Below, one piece after another: positions 48,301 through 56,531 of a DNA stretch of 64,000 bases (position 1 is its first letter; each line of letters starts with the position of its first letter). The notes under the pieces are model-generated. The model did not search any database, was not told where the DNA came from, and saw only the letters and a list, made by a program, of their open reading frames with translations. A program made the position numbers and the translations under genes. The stretch lies in the NCBI GenBank assembly GCA_937887565.1, contig CALABS010000036.1:262226-326225 (forward strand), in the 5' to 3' direction. This stretch comes from an uncultured Rhodospirillaceae bacterium (lineage in GTDB: Bacteria > Pseudomonadota > Alphaproteobacteria > Rhodospirillales > Magnetospirillaceae).

Positions 48301-50253
48301 CCGCTGGACATCCCGGATTTCCAGGGTGAACTGCGCCTGATGGCGGTGGCCTTCGACACCGATCGGACGGGCTCGGCGGAACGCCGCCTGACCGTGCGCG
48401 ATCCGCTGGTGGCCGAGCTCATCCTGCCCCGCTTCCTGGCCCCCGGCGACAGCGGCCGCGCCACCGTCCTGGTGCACAACGTGGACGGCGCCGCCGGCGA
48501 CTACAGGGTGGCGGTTCGTGCCCGCGACACGGTGAGCGGCGGCCGCGAGGCGGTCACGCTGCCGCTGCCCGCCGGCCGGCGCGAGGTCTTCACCGTGCCG
48601 CTGGAGGGCGCCGCCGCCGGCATCGGCTCGGTGGAACTGGCGGTGGCGGGACCGGGGGGCTTCGCCGTCGCCCGCGCCTGGCCCATCCAGGTGAGGCCGC
48701 CCCAGCTTCCGGAAACCCGCCAGACCGTCCGTGCCCTGGCGCCCGGCGAGACCGAGACCCTGGGTCCCGAGCTGCTGGACGGGCTGGTGCCGGGAACCGG
48801 CGCGGTGACGGTAAGCGTATCGCGCTGGCAGGGGCTCGACATCCCCGGCCTGTTGCGCTGGCTCGACCGTTACCCCTTCGGCTGCCTGGAACAGACCACC
48901 AGCCGGGCGCTGCCGCTGCTGTATTTCAACGACGTCGCCCTGCTGGCGGGCCAGCGCGCCGACACCGGCATCGCCGACCGCGTCCAGGACGCCGTCGAAC
49001 GGGTGGCGTCCATGCAGGATCCGGACGGCGGCTTCCGCATGTGGGGCGGGTGGCCCGGCGAAGCCGATGCGTGGCTTTCGGTCTTCGCCCTGGACTTCCT
49101 GGATCGAGCCGACGGCAAGGGCTTCGACGTTCCCCGCGCGACCATGGACAGGGGACGGCGCTGGCTGGCCGCCACCGCCTCCGGTCATGACCGGGCGGAC
49201 GTGCGGACCTATGCCATGGCGATCCTGGCCCGCAAGGGCCTCGCCAATGCCGGCGACCTGCGCTACGCCCACGACCACCGCGCGCCCGAAACCGCCATCG
49301 GCCTGGCGCATCTGGCATCGGCGCTCGACGCCGTCGGCGAGCGGGCCCGGGCCGCCGAGGCCTACGGCAGGGCGCGGAACGCCCTGGCCAAGCTCGCCGC
49401 GCTACCCCGGTCCTCGAAGGCGGCGGCGGTGCTGGTCGCCCCCTATGGCAGCCTGCTCCGCGACACCTATGGAGTCGCGGCGCTGATGGCCAGCGGGGGC
49501 CGGGCCGGCGAGACGCCGGCCGTCCTCGACTCGGCCGGCGTGCTGGACACCCGCGCCGAGGGCACCACGACCCAGGAGAAGGCCTGGATGCTGCTGGCCG
49601 CCGCCGAGATGGCCCGCAACAGCGGCCGCCTGGCGGTTGACCTGGACGGCCATCCGCTGGGATCCGGCGATCCGGCTTCCCTGGCAATGGCGCCGGCGGA
49701 CCTCGTGCGCGGCGCCACCCTCCACAATGCCGGCGACGGCGAGGTGTTCCGCGTCGTCTCGGTGGAGGGCATCGCGGATGCGCCGCTGCCCGCCTCGGCG
49801 GAGGGCGTCACCCTCGCCAAGCGCGTATACACCCTCGACGGCCGATCGGCCGACCTCGGCGCGATCCGCCGCAACGACCGCCTGGTGGTGGAGGTGGCCG
49901 GCGCCGCCACCGGCCAAGCGCGGGGCGACTACGCCATCCTCGACCTGCTGCCGGCGGGATGGGAGATCGAGGGCATGGTGCGCGCCGGCGACGCCGGTTT
50001 CGCCTGGCTGGGCCGCCTGTCGGACACCCGCATGCGCGAGGCCCGCGACGACCGCTTCGCCGCCGCCCTGTCGCTGCCCGACCGGCAGTCCTATTGGACC
50101 GACGACCCCAAGGATTGGGAATTCAAGGTCGCCTATGTGGTGCGGGCGGTGACGCCGGGGGATTTCGTCCTGCCGGCCGCCGTCGCCGAGCACATGTACC
50201 TGCCCCTGGTCAAGGCGCGCACCGAGATGGGGCGGACGGCGGTCGCCGAGTGA
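45388..50253 (+). CDS. Bacterial alpha-2-macroglobulin
   Basis: This 1,621-residue protein has an N-terminal membrane anchor/signal (MRRSVVGLAAALVAGAMAVG) and the macroglobulin layout: MG domains, a bait-type region, the A2M domain (DLKIPDFQGELRLMAVAFD-like PLDIPDFQGELRLMAVAFDT) and a thioester CLEQ with Cys1166 in YPFGCLEQTTS, followed by the alpha-alpha thioester barrel (TSRALPLLYFNDVALLAGQR, MQDPDGGFRMWGG). It traps proteases in the periplasm. The stop overlaps the GTG of pbpC, the usual pairing for this family, which links protease defence to cell wall repair. Confidence 0.92.
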   Translation: MRRSVVGLAAALVAGAMAVGVWGVKDLPRFQAPPRLPPAASTPEGAPPAALAPVASRPASDLEAVPDGELRYRRLAVETDGDIPEACLVFSAGLRDDGALRYADYVDLPAGARVGFRVDGKRLCLAGFSFGSEYRLTLRAGLPGAGDTKLAEPVEVTVEFGDRPASVSFGPGFVLPRETSEGLPVTTVNVDRLDVKVYRIGDRLLARMRSDLVDERTFHAYRERELESDSGRLVWSGEMPVSGPRNDAVVSLFPLSEAIGKSEPGVYAVVARAAGGEDGEDGDYRPWSGQWVVQSDLGLTSFVGDDGLAIAVRSLHTARPAGGIRLALIARDNEILAERTTDADGMARFAPGLMRGTGGAAPVMVMAYGGGDFNFLDLRRPAFDLSDRGVDGRDPAGPVDAFLYTERGIYRPGENVELVSMLRDSTARAITGQSWTIRLTRPDGKEYRRFAVRDQGAGAGRLTVALPAAAARGAWEASAHLDPEGPAVGRVGFEVQDFVPQRLGLTVGAHPAALAPGEQVAIPVEARFLYGAPASALAGEAELAIEPDPAPFPAFKGFRWGMADERFAGDRVPLSIADTDESGRTMVTGALPAAIRSTLPLRADISIAIREPGGRATGEHVRIPIRTGPLALGIRPHFDGSVREGHEAAFDVIAVDGAGTRVGAEFRYRLLRDVSTWQWYRSGSRWRYERVAREREIAAGTLAVGASAPAIIRQAVGWGQYRLVVDDQATGGATSVRFWSGWYGDSSADRPDRLRIAADKPGYRPGETARLHVETDSAGEALLVVANERIHETRTLRIPAGGSDVTVAVGRDWGPGAYAMVTLYRPMTAELGHAPVRAVGVAWLGLDPAARTLGVEIAAPDRVEPRRSLAIPVTVTGGSGGVFLTLAAVDQGILQLTRFKTPSPQDHYLSKRRLGVAMRDDYGRLIRGLSGQGDGQGGDSFGGAGLDVVPTRTVALFSGLVRTDPSGRAVVPLDIPDFQGELRLMAVAFDTDRTGSAERRLTVRDPLVAELILPRFLAPGDSGRATVLVHNVDGAAGDYRVAVRARDTVSGGREAVTLPLPAGRREVFTVPLEGAAAGIGSVELAVAGPGGFAVARAWPIQVRPPQLPETRQTVRALAPGETETLGPELLDGLVPGTGAVTVSVSRWQGLDIPGLLRWLDRYPFGCLEQTTSRALPLLYFNDVALLAGQRADTGIADRVQDAVERVASMQDPDGGFRMWGGWPGEADAWLSVFALDFLDRADGKGFDVPRATMDRGRRWLAATASGHDRADVRTYAMAILARKGLANAGDLRYAHDHRAPETAIGLAHLASALDAVGERARAAEAYGRARNALAKLAALPRSSKAAAVLVAPYGSLLRDTYGVAALMASGGRAGETPAVLDSAGVLDTRAEGTTTQEKAWMLLAAAEMARNSGRLAVDLDGHPLGSGDPASLAMAPADLVRGATLHNAGDGEVFRVVSVEGIADAPLPASAEGVTLAKRVYTLDGRSADLGAIRRNDRLVVEVAGAATGQARGDYAILDLLPAGWEIEGMVRAGDAGFAWLGRLSDTRMREARDDRFAAALSLPDRQSYWTDDPKDWEFKVAYVVRAVTPGDFVLPAAVAEHMYLPLVKARTEMGRTAVAE

Positions 50254-52292
50254 AGAGGCTTCGCCACCTGGCAATGATCGCGGCCGCCATGGTGGCGGCC
50301 GGGATGGCGTTCGACCGCCTGTCCCCACCCGACCTCGGCCGGTGGCGCGGCCATTCGACGGTGGTGCTGGATGCCGAGGGCGGGTTGCTGCGGCCGTTTC
50401 CCACCGCCACCGACACCTGGCGCCTGCCGACCCGCCCGGACCAGGTCGATCCTCTCTACCTGGCCATGCTGACGGCGGTGGAGGACCGCCGCTTCGGCTG
50501 GCATCCCGGCGTCGATCCGCTGGCGGCGGCGCGGGCCGCCGGCCAAGCGATCCGCCACGGCCGTGTGGTATCGGGAGCCTCGACGCTGACCATGCAGGTG
50601 GCGCGGCTGCTGTCGCCCCGTCCCCGCACCCTGTCCGCCAAGGTGGCCGAATCCCTGCGCGCCATCCAGTTGCAGGCGCGGCTGGGGACCGGCGGCGTGC
50701 TGGAGGCCTATCTGACCCTGGCGCCGTTCGGCGGCGCCATCGAGGGAGTCGGGGCCGCCGCCCTGGCATGGTTCGGCAAGGACCCCAAGGGTCTGACCCC
50801 GGCCGAGGCGGCACTGCTGGTGGCCCTGCCGCAATCCCCGGAACGGCTGCGCCCCGACCGCCATCCCGAGGTGGCGCGGGCCGCCCGCGACCGCGTCCTC
50901 GACCGCGCCGTCTCGGCCGGGGTCATCGCCGCCGACGTCGCCGCCGCCGCCAAGGCCGAGCCGGTGCCGACGGCGTTGCGACCGATGCCACTGCATGCCG
51001 GCCATCTCGCCGAGCGGCTGGCCGCAGATGCCGGGACGGGGGCCATCCTTCGCACCACCATCGACGGCGGCATCCAGCGCGCCCTCGAACGCCTGGGGCG
51101 GGCGTGGCGGGACCGACTGGAGGACGGAGCCGATCTGGCGGTGGTGGTTCTCGCCCACCGTGACCGCCACCTGCTCGCCCATCTGGGCAGCGGCGACTGG
51201 CTGACGCGACAGCTCGACCTCAGCCGGGCGGTCCGCTCGCCGGGCTCGACGCTGAAGCCGCTGATCTATGTCGTCGCCTTCGATGACCTGTCCCTGCATC
51301 CCGGCACCCTGATCGCCGACCTGCCCCATCGCTTCGGCGACTGGCGCCCCGACAACTTCGACCAGGACTTCCATGGCACCGTGACCGCGCGCGAGGCGCT
51401 GCAGCGGTCGCTCAACATTCCGGCGGTGTTGGCCCTTGAGAAGGTGGGGCCGGCGCGGCTTACGGCGCTGTTGCGGCGGGCCGGTGCCGAGTTGACCTTC
51501 CCCGCCTACGGCGATCCCGGCCTGCCCCTGGCCCTGGGCGGGGTCGGCGTGCGGTTGACCGACCTTGCCATGCTATACGCGGCGCTCGCCGACGGGGGCC
51601 GGGTGGCCGCGCCGCGCGTGTTGGCCGGCACGGCCCCCGCGCCCGCCCGTCCGCTGGTCGGCGCCGAGGCCGCCCGGGCGGTGATCGATATCCTGGAGGG
51701 CAGTCCGGCGCCCGACGGCATTGCCCTTGGCCGAGGGGTGTCGCGGCCGCGGCGGATCGCCTTCAAGACCGGCACCTCCTTCGGCTTCCGCGACGCCTGG
51801 ACGGTGGGCGCGTCGGCCGACTACACGGTGGCGGTGTGGGTGGGCCGGCCCGACGGCGCCCCCCGGCCGGGCGCCCATGGGCGCGGCACCGCCGCCCCCC
51901 TGATGTTCAAGGTCTTCGACCTGCTGCCCATGGACCGGGGCCCACGCCCGCCACCCGGGCGGCCCGACCACGTGCTGCTCCAGGGCCGGCCGCCGGCCGC
52001 CCTGGCGCGGCTGGAGGCCTCCCCCCCGAGTGGGTCGGGCGTCGGAGCCGGGCCGCCGCGAATCCTGTTTCCGCCCGACGGCGCCACGGTTGAAAGCCTC
52101 CCGGACGGAATCGCTCTCACCGCCACCGGTGGCCGCCCACCATTCCGCTGGTTGGCCAACGGCCACCTGTTGGACCCGGACACCGCCTTCTGGCATCCCG
52201 ACGGCGAAGGGTACGCCCACCTGGTCGCCATCGACACCGACAATCGCCGCGCCGCCGTCCATATTCGCGTGGAAGTTCCGGCAAGGCGGTGA
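50250..52292 (+). CDS. pbpC: Penicillin-binding protein 1C
   Basis: This 680-residue bifunctional peptidoglycan synthase starts at GTG 50250, overlapping the macroglobulin stop. It has a membrane anchor (residues 5-22), a transglycosylase domain (AVEDRRFGWHPGVDPLAAAR, GASTLTMQVARLL, LEAYLTLAPFGG) and a transpeptidase domain with SxxK (Ser in SPGSTLKPLIY), SLN (RSLNIPAVLAL) and KTGTS. A C-terminal BiPBP_C domain (PRILFPPDGATV to the end) is typical of PbpC. It is expected to repair peptidoglycan together with the macroglobulin. Confidence 0.93.
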   Translation: MKRLRHLAMIAAAMVAAGMAFDRLSPPDLGRWRGHSTVVLDAEGGLLRPFPTATDTWRLPTRPDQVDPLYLAMLTAVEDRRFGWHPGVDPLAAARAAGQAIRHGRVVSGASTLTMQVARLLSPRPRTLSAKVAESLRAIQLQARLGTGGVLEAYLTLAPFGGAIEGVGAAALAWFGKDPKGLTPAEAALLVALPQSPERLRPDRHPEVARAARDRVLDRAVSAGVIAADVAAAAKAEPVPTALRPMPLHAGHLAERLAADAGTGAILRTTIDGGIQRALERLGRAWRDRLEDGADLAVVVLAHRDRHLLAHLGSGDWLTRQLDLSRAVRSPGSTLKPLIYVVAFDDLSLHPGTLIADLPHRFGDWRPDNFDQDFHGTVTAREALQRSLNIPAVLALEKVGPARLTALLRRAGAELTFPAYGDPGLPLALGGVGVRLTDLAMLYAALADGGRVAAPRVLAGTAPAPARPLVGAEAARAVIDILEGSPAPDGIALGRGVSRPRRIAFKTGTSFGFRDAWTVGASADYTVAVWVGRPDGAPRPGAHGRGTAAPLMFKVFDLLPMDRGPRPPPGRPDHVLLQGRPPAALARLEASPPSGSGVGAGPPRILFPPDGATVESLPDGIALTATGGRPPFRWLANGHLLDPDTAFWHPDGEGYAHLVAIDTDNRRAAVHIRVEVPARR

Positions 52293-52440
52293 CGGTGGGG
52301 GCTGGTGGGCTGGAATTGGGGGGATTGGCGGAGAGGGTGCCTGTTTCCGACAAATTCGCCAGCCCTCGCATCCGTTCGTTTTGGCAGTCAATTCAACGTC
52401 CTAACCCGTCTTCGCGTTTGCCCTCGTTCGTGGAGGCTCC

Positions 52441-53181
52441 CTACAATCCGCCTCGTGAATATGGGTAGTCGTCGCTCAGGACATCTCGCATCACCCGGTA
52501 ATGCTCGGTCTCTTCCGGAGTCACCGGGTGGATGTCGCCGCCGTCCAGCGACAGGAGCGCCGCCCCCGGCAGGCTCATGAGGATGGGGGAATGGGTGGCG
52601 ATGATCGCCTGGACCCGCCCAGTCCTTTGCCAGTCGCGTAGGATGCGCAGGAAGGCCAGTTGCCGGGTCGGCGACAACGCCACCTCGGGCTCGTCCATCA
52701 GGTAGAGGGCGCGTTGGTTCGCCCCCAGCCGATTGTCGAACAGGGCCAGAAAAGACTCGCCATGGCTCTGGCGATGCATGTGCCGGCCGCCGTAATTGCC
52801 GAGATCCGCCACCTCGTCGATGTAGCTGGCAAGGCCGAAGAAGCTCTCGGCCCGGAAGAAGAAGCCGTTGGAAATCTTCGGCAGCCACGATAGCCGCAAT
52901 GCCCTTGCCAGCGCGTTTTCGGCCCCGTCGCTTCCCGGCCGGTGGTCCTGGCTGCCCCCGAGGGCAGGAAAGCCCGCCGCCGCCGCGATGGCCTCGACCA
53001 AGGTGGATTTGCCTGAACCGTTTTCGCCAACCAGGATGGTGACGGGAGCGGTCAGATCGAGGCTGAAATCGCCCTTGCGCAGGAAAGGGAGGGAGTTGAA
53101 GGGGAAGCTGCTCTCGTCGGCTTTCTCCGGCAGGACCGTGATGCGCTTGAGGAAAGGGGCGGAGAGGCTTGCCCTAGCCAT
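52441..53181 (-). CDS. AAA-family ATPase (ABC/AAA23 type)
   Basis: This 246-residue protein has Walker A GENGSGKST, a Q-loop-like region around YGGRHMHRQSHGES, signature-like SHGESFLALFDNRLG, Walker B ALYLMDEPEVALSP and the switch His in IIATHSPILMSLPG. That is the layout of small cytosolic ATPases of the OLD/RecF-like class. The ATG at 53179-53181 overlaps the stop of the upstream gene, giving a two-gene operon. Such pairs occur in defence islands, but no effector domain is visible here. The longer in-frame start at 53238 is less likely. Confidence 0.8.
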   Translation of the reverse strand: MARASLSAPFLKRITVLPEKADESSFPFNSLPFLRKGDFSLDLTAPVTILVGENGSGKSTLVEAIAAAAGFPALGGSQDHRPGSDGAENALARALRLSWLPKISNGFFFRAESFFGLASYIDEVADLGNYGGRHMHRQSHGESFLALFDNRLGANQRALYLMDEPEVALSPTRQLAFLRILRDWQRTGRVQAIIATHSPILMSLPGAALLSLDGGDIHPVTPEETEHYRVMRDVLSDDYPYSRGGL

Positions 53182-53503
53182 TCGGCTTTTCCGGGATTGG
53201 AAGGGCAAAGGGGGTACCGCCTTCGTTGAGAAGATCAAGGTCCTCGATCATCCGCCCCAAGGTCAAGAAAGCTTCCCGATAAGCTATTTCTGGGGAAGGG
53301 CCACCCTGCCACATCGAGTGGCTGAAACTGGAGCACCAAAGAAGGCATGCATGCACGCCCTCCCGGATTTCCGGAGCGCCGACATAGATGTGAAAGGGCT
53401 CAAGGGAGCCGCCGGCCCCCTTGAGCTTCACTTCGACAGCATATTCGGCCAGCACATTGGCAATCCACACGCGGGTCAGTTGGCAGACACAGGTCGCTGC
53501 CAT
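53174..53503 (-). CDS. Hypothetical small partner of the AAA ATPase
   Basis: This 109-residue frame (start uncertain; the conserved-looking part begins VLAEYAVEVKLKGAGGSLEP) contains FHIYVGAPEIREGVHACLLW and PSPEIAYREAFLTLGRMIED. It resembles small proteins of the DUF6968 kind, with strands ending in a helix, but I am not certain. It is translationally coupled to the ATPase gene and probably acts with it. Confidence 0.55.
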   Translation of the reverse strand: MAATCVCQLTRVWIANVLAEYAVEVKLKGAGGSLEPFHIYVGAPEIREGVHACLLWCSSFSHSMWQGGPSPEIAYREAFLTLGRMIEDLDLLNEGGTPFALPIPEKPNG

Positions 53504-53576
53504 TCGATGCCCTGACAGAGACCCCGCTGGTCACCTGGATCATGTCGCGTGGTGTGGAGAAGAGCGAAATCCTTCG

Positions 53577-53601
53577 TTCGATTCCCAGCATGGGATTCGA
53601 A
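53577..53601. repeat. Imperfect 11-bp inverted repeat
   Basis: TTCGATTCCCA and TGGGATTCGAA form a hairpin with one mismatch and a 3-base loop in the 203-base gap between the ATPase operon and the toxin-antitoxin pair. It may be an operator or terminator. It is not a tRNA arm. Confidence 0.35.
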
Positions 53602-53706
53602 CCGAATAACCAGCTAATGTCCGAGGAGCGGGAGGGCGGGCGAGCTTGCTTCGGATCGCGCCCGCCACTACATTGTATTCGGTTGTGTTCATGAGGGCTT
53701 TCCGCC

Positions 53707-53955
53707 ATGCAGAAGGATGTCACCATCACCGCCCGGATCGAATCCGAACTGTCCGACCGGCTGAACCGTCTATCGGCGCTTCAGGGGCGGAGCAAATCAT
53801 GGGTGGTGGGCAAGGCGCTCAAAGCCTATCTCGATGCCGAACTCGCCTTTGTCGAGGCGGTCGAGGATGGCCTTGCCGATCTGCACCAGGGTCGCGCCGT
53901 CCCGCATGACGAGGTGGTTTCCCGTTTTCGCTCGCGCTTTGGGGCGGGTGAGTGA
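53707..53955 (+). CDS. Ribbon-helix-helix antitoxin (ParD/CopG-like)
   Basis: This 82-residue protein begins MQKDVTITARIESELSDRLN, a CopG-type ribbon-helix-helix, followed by SKSWVVGKALKAYLDAE and a toxin-binding tail (VEDGLADLHQGRAVPHDEVV). It should bind and neutralise the toxin encoded next and repress the pair's promoter. The stop overlaps the GTG of the toxin gene. Confidence 0.88.
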   Translation: MQKDVTITARIESELSDRLNRLSALQGRSKSWVVGKALKAYLDAELAFVEAVEDGLADLHQGRAVPHDEVVSRFRSRFGAGE

Positions 53956-54239
53956 TCATTCGCTGGACCCAACGGGCGGAAGCCGATCTCACCGATCAAT
54001 GCGACCACATCGCCAAGGACGATCCTGCCCTGGCTGCCCGCATCGGTGCCGAGATTTTCGCGACCGTCGAAGGGTTGGGAGCACTCCCCTATCGCGGTCG
54101 CGCTGGTCGCGTCGAAGGAACCCGCGAATTGGTGCTGGCGGGATTGCCCTGGATCGCCGTCTACACCATCACCGACAGCACCATAGTGATCCTGCGTCTG
54201 CTCCAGGGCGCTCAAGCCTATCCGAGCGAAGAACCGTAA
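53952..54239 (+). CDS. ParE/RelE-family toxin
   Basis: This 95-residue protein starts at GTG 53952. IIRWTQRAEADLTDQCDHIA, FATVEGLGALPYRGRAGRV, GTRELVLAGLPWIAVYTI and VILRLLQGAQAYP match the ParE/RelE fold: the R..A..DL..I..YI start, the P..GR..G..G.REL motif and the C-terminal Y.....I.ILR.L.G. ParE members inhibit gyrase; RelE members cut mRNA. ParE is favoured by the GTRELV motif. Confidence 0.88.
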   Translation: MIIRWTQRAEADLTDQCDHIAKDDPALAARIGAEIFATVEGLGALPYRGRAGRVEGTRELVLAGLPWIAVYTITDSTIVILRLLQGAQAYPSEEP

Positions 54240-54661
54240 CGGCAACTGGTCGGAAAGTCCGAACAGTTCGCTCAGAGGATCGCCTTGGCCTTCACCCCGG
54301 CGCGATAAACGGCTTCGGCAAGCTGATCGCGGTCTGCGTGCGGGAACGCCCGTCGCGCGGGTCAAACGCCGTCATCCGAAGACGCGTCCAATGGGCATCC
54401 GCAGGGCTGCGCCCTGCACCCCATGACCTCTTGCAAGCGAGGCATCGTGCGGTGTTGCCGCCCCCGGCATCAAAGCGGCAGAGCCAGCTTTGCGCAATAT
54501 ACACGAGCACTAGTGCGCGCGGCGCACTGTGCTGTGTCGAGGGATGATAGGAGGGAAAAATGAGCGAACGTCATTGGAGAAACAGCCGCCCCCGCATGGC
54601 CTGTCACGCGACACCAGGAACTGTCCCCCTGGCGACACGAAGAACTGGCCCCTGTCGATGG
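54240..54661. other. Degenerate stretch: gene remnant and IS21-type end
   Basis: No intact gene is visible. On the minus strand at about 54288-54373, the start MTAFDPRDGRSR and, after a frame change, DRDQLAEAVYRAGVKAKAIL look like the two ends of a small decayed gene. From about 54570 the repeated tcacg/ccaggaactg and ccctggcgac segments resemble the end sequences of IS21-family elements next to the istB remnant. Confidence 0.4.
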
Positions 54662-54901
54662 TCATGACATGGCCTCGATCGTCGGACCGGCCTTCTGCAG
54701 AAGGCCGGTCCGACGCTTTTCGCGGAGCCGGTAGCTGTCGCCACGGATGGTGATGACGTGGCTGTGGTGGAGCAGGCGATCGAGGATGGCGGTGGCCACC
54801 ACGGGGTCGCCGAACACGGTGCCCCATTCGCCGACCGAGCGGTTGCTGGTCACCAGCATGGCGCCCTTCTCGTAGCGGCGCGACACCAGTTGGAAGAACA
54901 A
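54662..54901 (-). pseudogene. istB: IS21-family istB helper ATPase, C-terminal remnant
   Basis: The 79-residue frame (MFFQLVSRRYEKGAMLVTSN, RSVGEWGTVFGDPVVATAIL, DRLLHHSHVITIRGDSYRLR) is the C-terminal part of IstB, which helps the IstA transposase with target selection. The Walker A and most of the ATPase are missing, and no istA is present. The homology continues a few codons beyond the ATG on the 5' side and then breaks near 54930, next to the AT-richer gene at 54975. The element is dead. Confidence 0.85.
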
Positions 54902-54974
54902 GTGGGCGGCGTTGGGGTCGAACGGCAGACACCGGCCTTCCCCGTCGTCACCCTGCGGGCATCTGGGGGGGGCA

Positions 54975-55673
54975 ATGGATCAAAATGGCTTCCGTGCTGG
55001 CCTCGACGCATTGCGGGAGACGGTGGACATTCTTGGTGGTAAGCGGAAGCGTGACAGGGTTGCCATTCGTACTCGGCTGGCTGTCTCTCGTGCAATTTGT
55101 CAGGCCGCCAAGGAAATCCGTCGCCTCCGCATTTCACAAGAGCGGAGTTGGGGTAGGGAGGACCTTCGCGAAAAGCTCGCGGAGGGGGTTAGCCTTGCAC
55201 AATCGCTCCGCAAAATTTTGAATAATGAACAGGTGCGAACGGTAATTTTGGAAACTGGCTCTGGGCTCGAACACCAAATTGAGAGCATGAAACAAGAATT
55301 GACCAATATTTCCAAGCTTTTTAATGAAACCATTGATAATGCCGTGCTTGCTGGCAGGCGTGGTTCAGTCGGTTCGTGGGTTGGGTACCAGCTGTCGGCA
55401 AAAACATCTGCTGTCATCTACGCGCAATACCTATTCCAAGTTGCCCGTAATGCTCAGAAGCCGCGTTTTCAAGAAGACTTTGAACTATTTATCACCCACT
55501 TGTGGACTCTTGCAGGCGGCGGCCACATTGAAGGCTGGCGTCGTCAGATCGATAATGCCAACGCAAAGAACGTCATGGATGGGACGGAAGGTGTCCACAT
55601 CACGGTGCGCTTGGCGGCTGATGACCTTGCAAGCACGCTTGCTCGCAAACTGAGCGCCATTCGGTCGAAATAA
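54975..55673 (+). CDS. Orphan helical protein with atypical base composition
   Basis: This 232-residue protein (ATG 54975) is clearly AT-richer than its surroundings and uses rarer codons. It is helical: LRETVDILGGKRKRDRVAIR, LAEGVSLAQSLRKILNNEQV, HQIESMKQELTNISKLFNET and a Trp-containing C-terminal domain (FELFITHLWTLAGGG). No family recognised and no signal peptide. Its position between an IS21 remnant and a prophage suggests recent transfer. A defence or regulatory role is possible but nothing shows it. Confidence 0.65.
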   Translation: MDQNGFRAGLDALRETVDILGGKRKRDRVAIRTRLAVSRAICQAAKEIRRLRISQERSWGREDLREKLAEGVSLAQSLRKILNNEQVRTVILETGSGLEHQIESMKQELTNISKLFNETIDNAVLAGRRGSVGSWVGYQLSAKTSAVIYAQYLFQVARNAQKPRFQEDFELFITHLWTLAGGGHIEGWRRQIDNANAKNVMDGTEGVHITVRLAADDLASTLARKLSAIRSK

Positions 55674-55745
55674 ATGGAAAGGCGTGCAAACAGCCGGTGA
55701 GCAAGCGGCGCTAGGGTCTCCAGGTATCCCGAACTGGAGGTCGCC

Positions 55746-55955
55746 GTGTCGCAACGTCTTATCCCACTCAATCAGTTCTGCCGTGACTACCACGTGTCGC
55801 GGGCAACCGTTTACCGCAAGCTCGCCGCTGGTGAGTTGACGGCGGTAAAGATAGGGGCGCGCACTTGCGTTCCCGTGGAAGAGGCCGAACGCTGGTTCGC
55901 CAGCCTTGCCACCTACCAGCCCGGCATCATGCCGGCCAATTCCAACCATCCCTGA
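55746..55955 (+). CDS. Excisionase/AlpA-like helix-turn-helix protein
   Basis: This 69-residue protein starts at GTG 55746 (GGAGG eight bases upstream). LNQFCRDYHVSRATVYRKLA and LTAVKIGARTCVPVEEAERW make the MerR-like winged HTH of excisionases and AlpA activators. It marks the start of the second prophage's rightward genes. An inverted repeat CTCCAG/CTGGAG (about 55719-55740) upstream may be its operator. Confidence 0.75.
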   Translation: MSQRLIPLNQFCRDYHVSRATVYRKLAAGELTAVKIGARTCVPVEEAERWFASLATYQPGIMPANSNHP

Positions 55956-56010
55956 GAACGAAAAACCCCGGCGCCGCGCCAACGGCCACCGGGGCAATTC
56001 TCGTTCGTTC
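55956..56010. terminator. Nested hairpin after the excisionase-like gene
   Basis: GAGAACGA...TCGTTC and CCCCGG...CCGGGG arms nest inside each other right after the stop, with a run of A on the left side. It probably ends or attenuates the upstream transcript. Confidence 0.5.
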
Positions 56011-56031
56011 CCATCCAAAGGAACCTACTCC

Positions 56032-56229
56032 ATGCCCAATCTAATCCATTTCAATCTTCCCGGCAATCCCACCGGCCTTCCCCTGTTTAAATGGGCGGAT
56101 GCCCGCACCGCAAGGCACCACAGGCCGGTCGGCTATGCCGCTCGCATCATCTCCAGCCGCTACCGTGTCCCGCCTGCCCGCGCCGCCCTGGTGGCTGAAC
56201 TGGCGGGCTTTGCGATGGAGGCGCGCTGA
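56032..56229 (+). CDS. Small hypothetical prophage protein
   Basis: The 65-residue protein MPNLIHFNLPGNPTGLPLFK, ending YRVPPARAALVAELAGFAMEA R, starts at ATG 56032. The C-terminal half resembles a helical DNA-binding hairpin common in small phage proteins (SRYRVPPARAALVAELAGF). It overlaps the next gene (ATGA). Function unknown. Confidence 0.6.
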   Translation: MPNLIHFNLPGNPTGLPLFKWADARTARHHRPVGYAARIISSRYRVPPARAALVAELAGFAMEAR

Positions 56230-56531
56230 TGAAGAAACTTCACATCCGCGCTGCCGTCCGCGCCGACGATGGCAGCGAGCGCACCTTCGGGGTTATCGGG
56301 CGCAATGCCTGGGCGCTGGAAAACCTAATCCAAGCCGGGCACCGTGGCTGCACTCCTATCGACGTTCCCGGCCCACGGTGGAGCGCCTATGTCCATCGCC
56401 TGCGGCATGACTACGGCTTGAACATCGAGACGGTGGACGAACCCCACGGCGGGCCGTTCGCTGGCAGCCATGCCCGCTACGTGCTTCACGATGAGGTGCG
56501 CGTGGTCGAGCGGGAGAGCCGCCATGACTGA
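56229..56531 (+). CDS. Prophage winged-helix-like protein
   Basis: The 100-residue protein contains FGVIGRNAWALENLIQAGHR GCTPID, GPRWSAYVHRLRHDYGLNIE TVDEPHGG and SHARYVLHDEVRVVE, which is a winged helix architecture (helix-helix-wing) seen in many alphaproteobacterial prophage proteins. It may regulate early genes. The start overlaps the preceding stop and its end overlaps the next ATG. Confidence 0.65.
   Translation: MKKLHIRAAVRADDGSERTFGVIGRNAWALENLIQAGHRGCTPIDVPGPRWSAYVHRLRHDYGLNIETVDEPHGGPFAGSHARYVLHDEVRVVERESRHD

Noticed and set aside
53577..53610. tRNA T-arm-like sequence (GGTTCGAATCCC on the minus strand)
   Set aside because: The flanking bases do not form a 5-bp T-stem and no acceptor, D or anticodon arms surround it; it is part of a simple inverted repeat.
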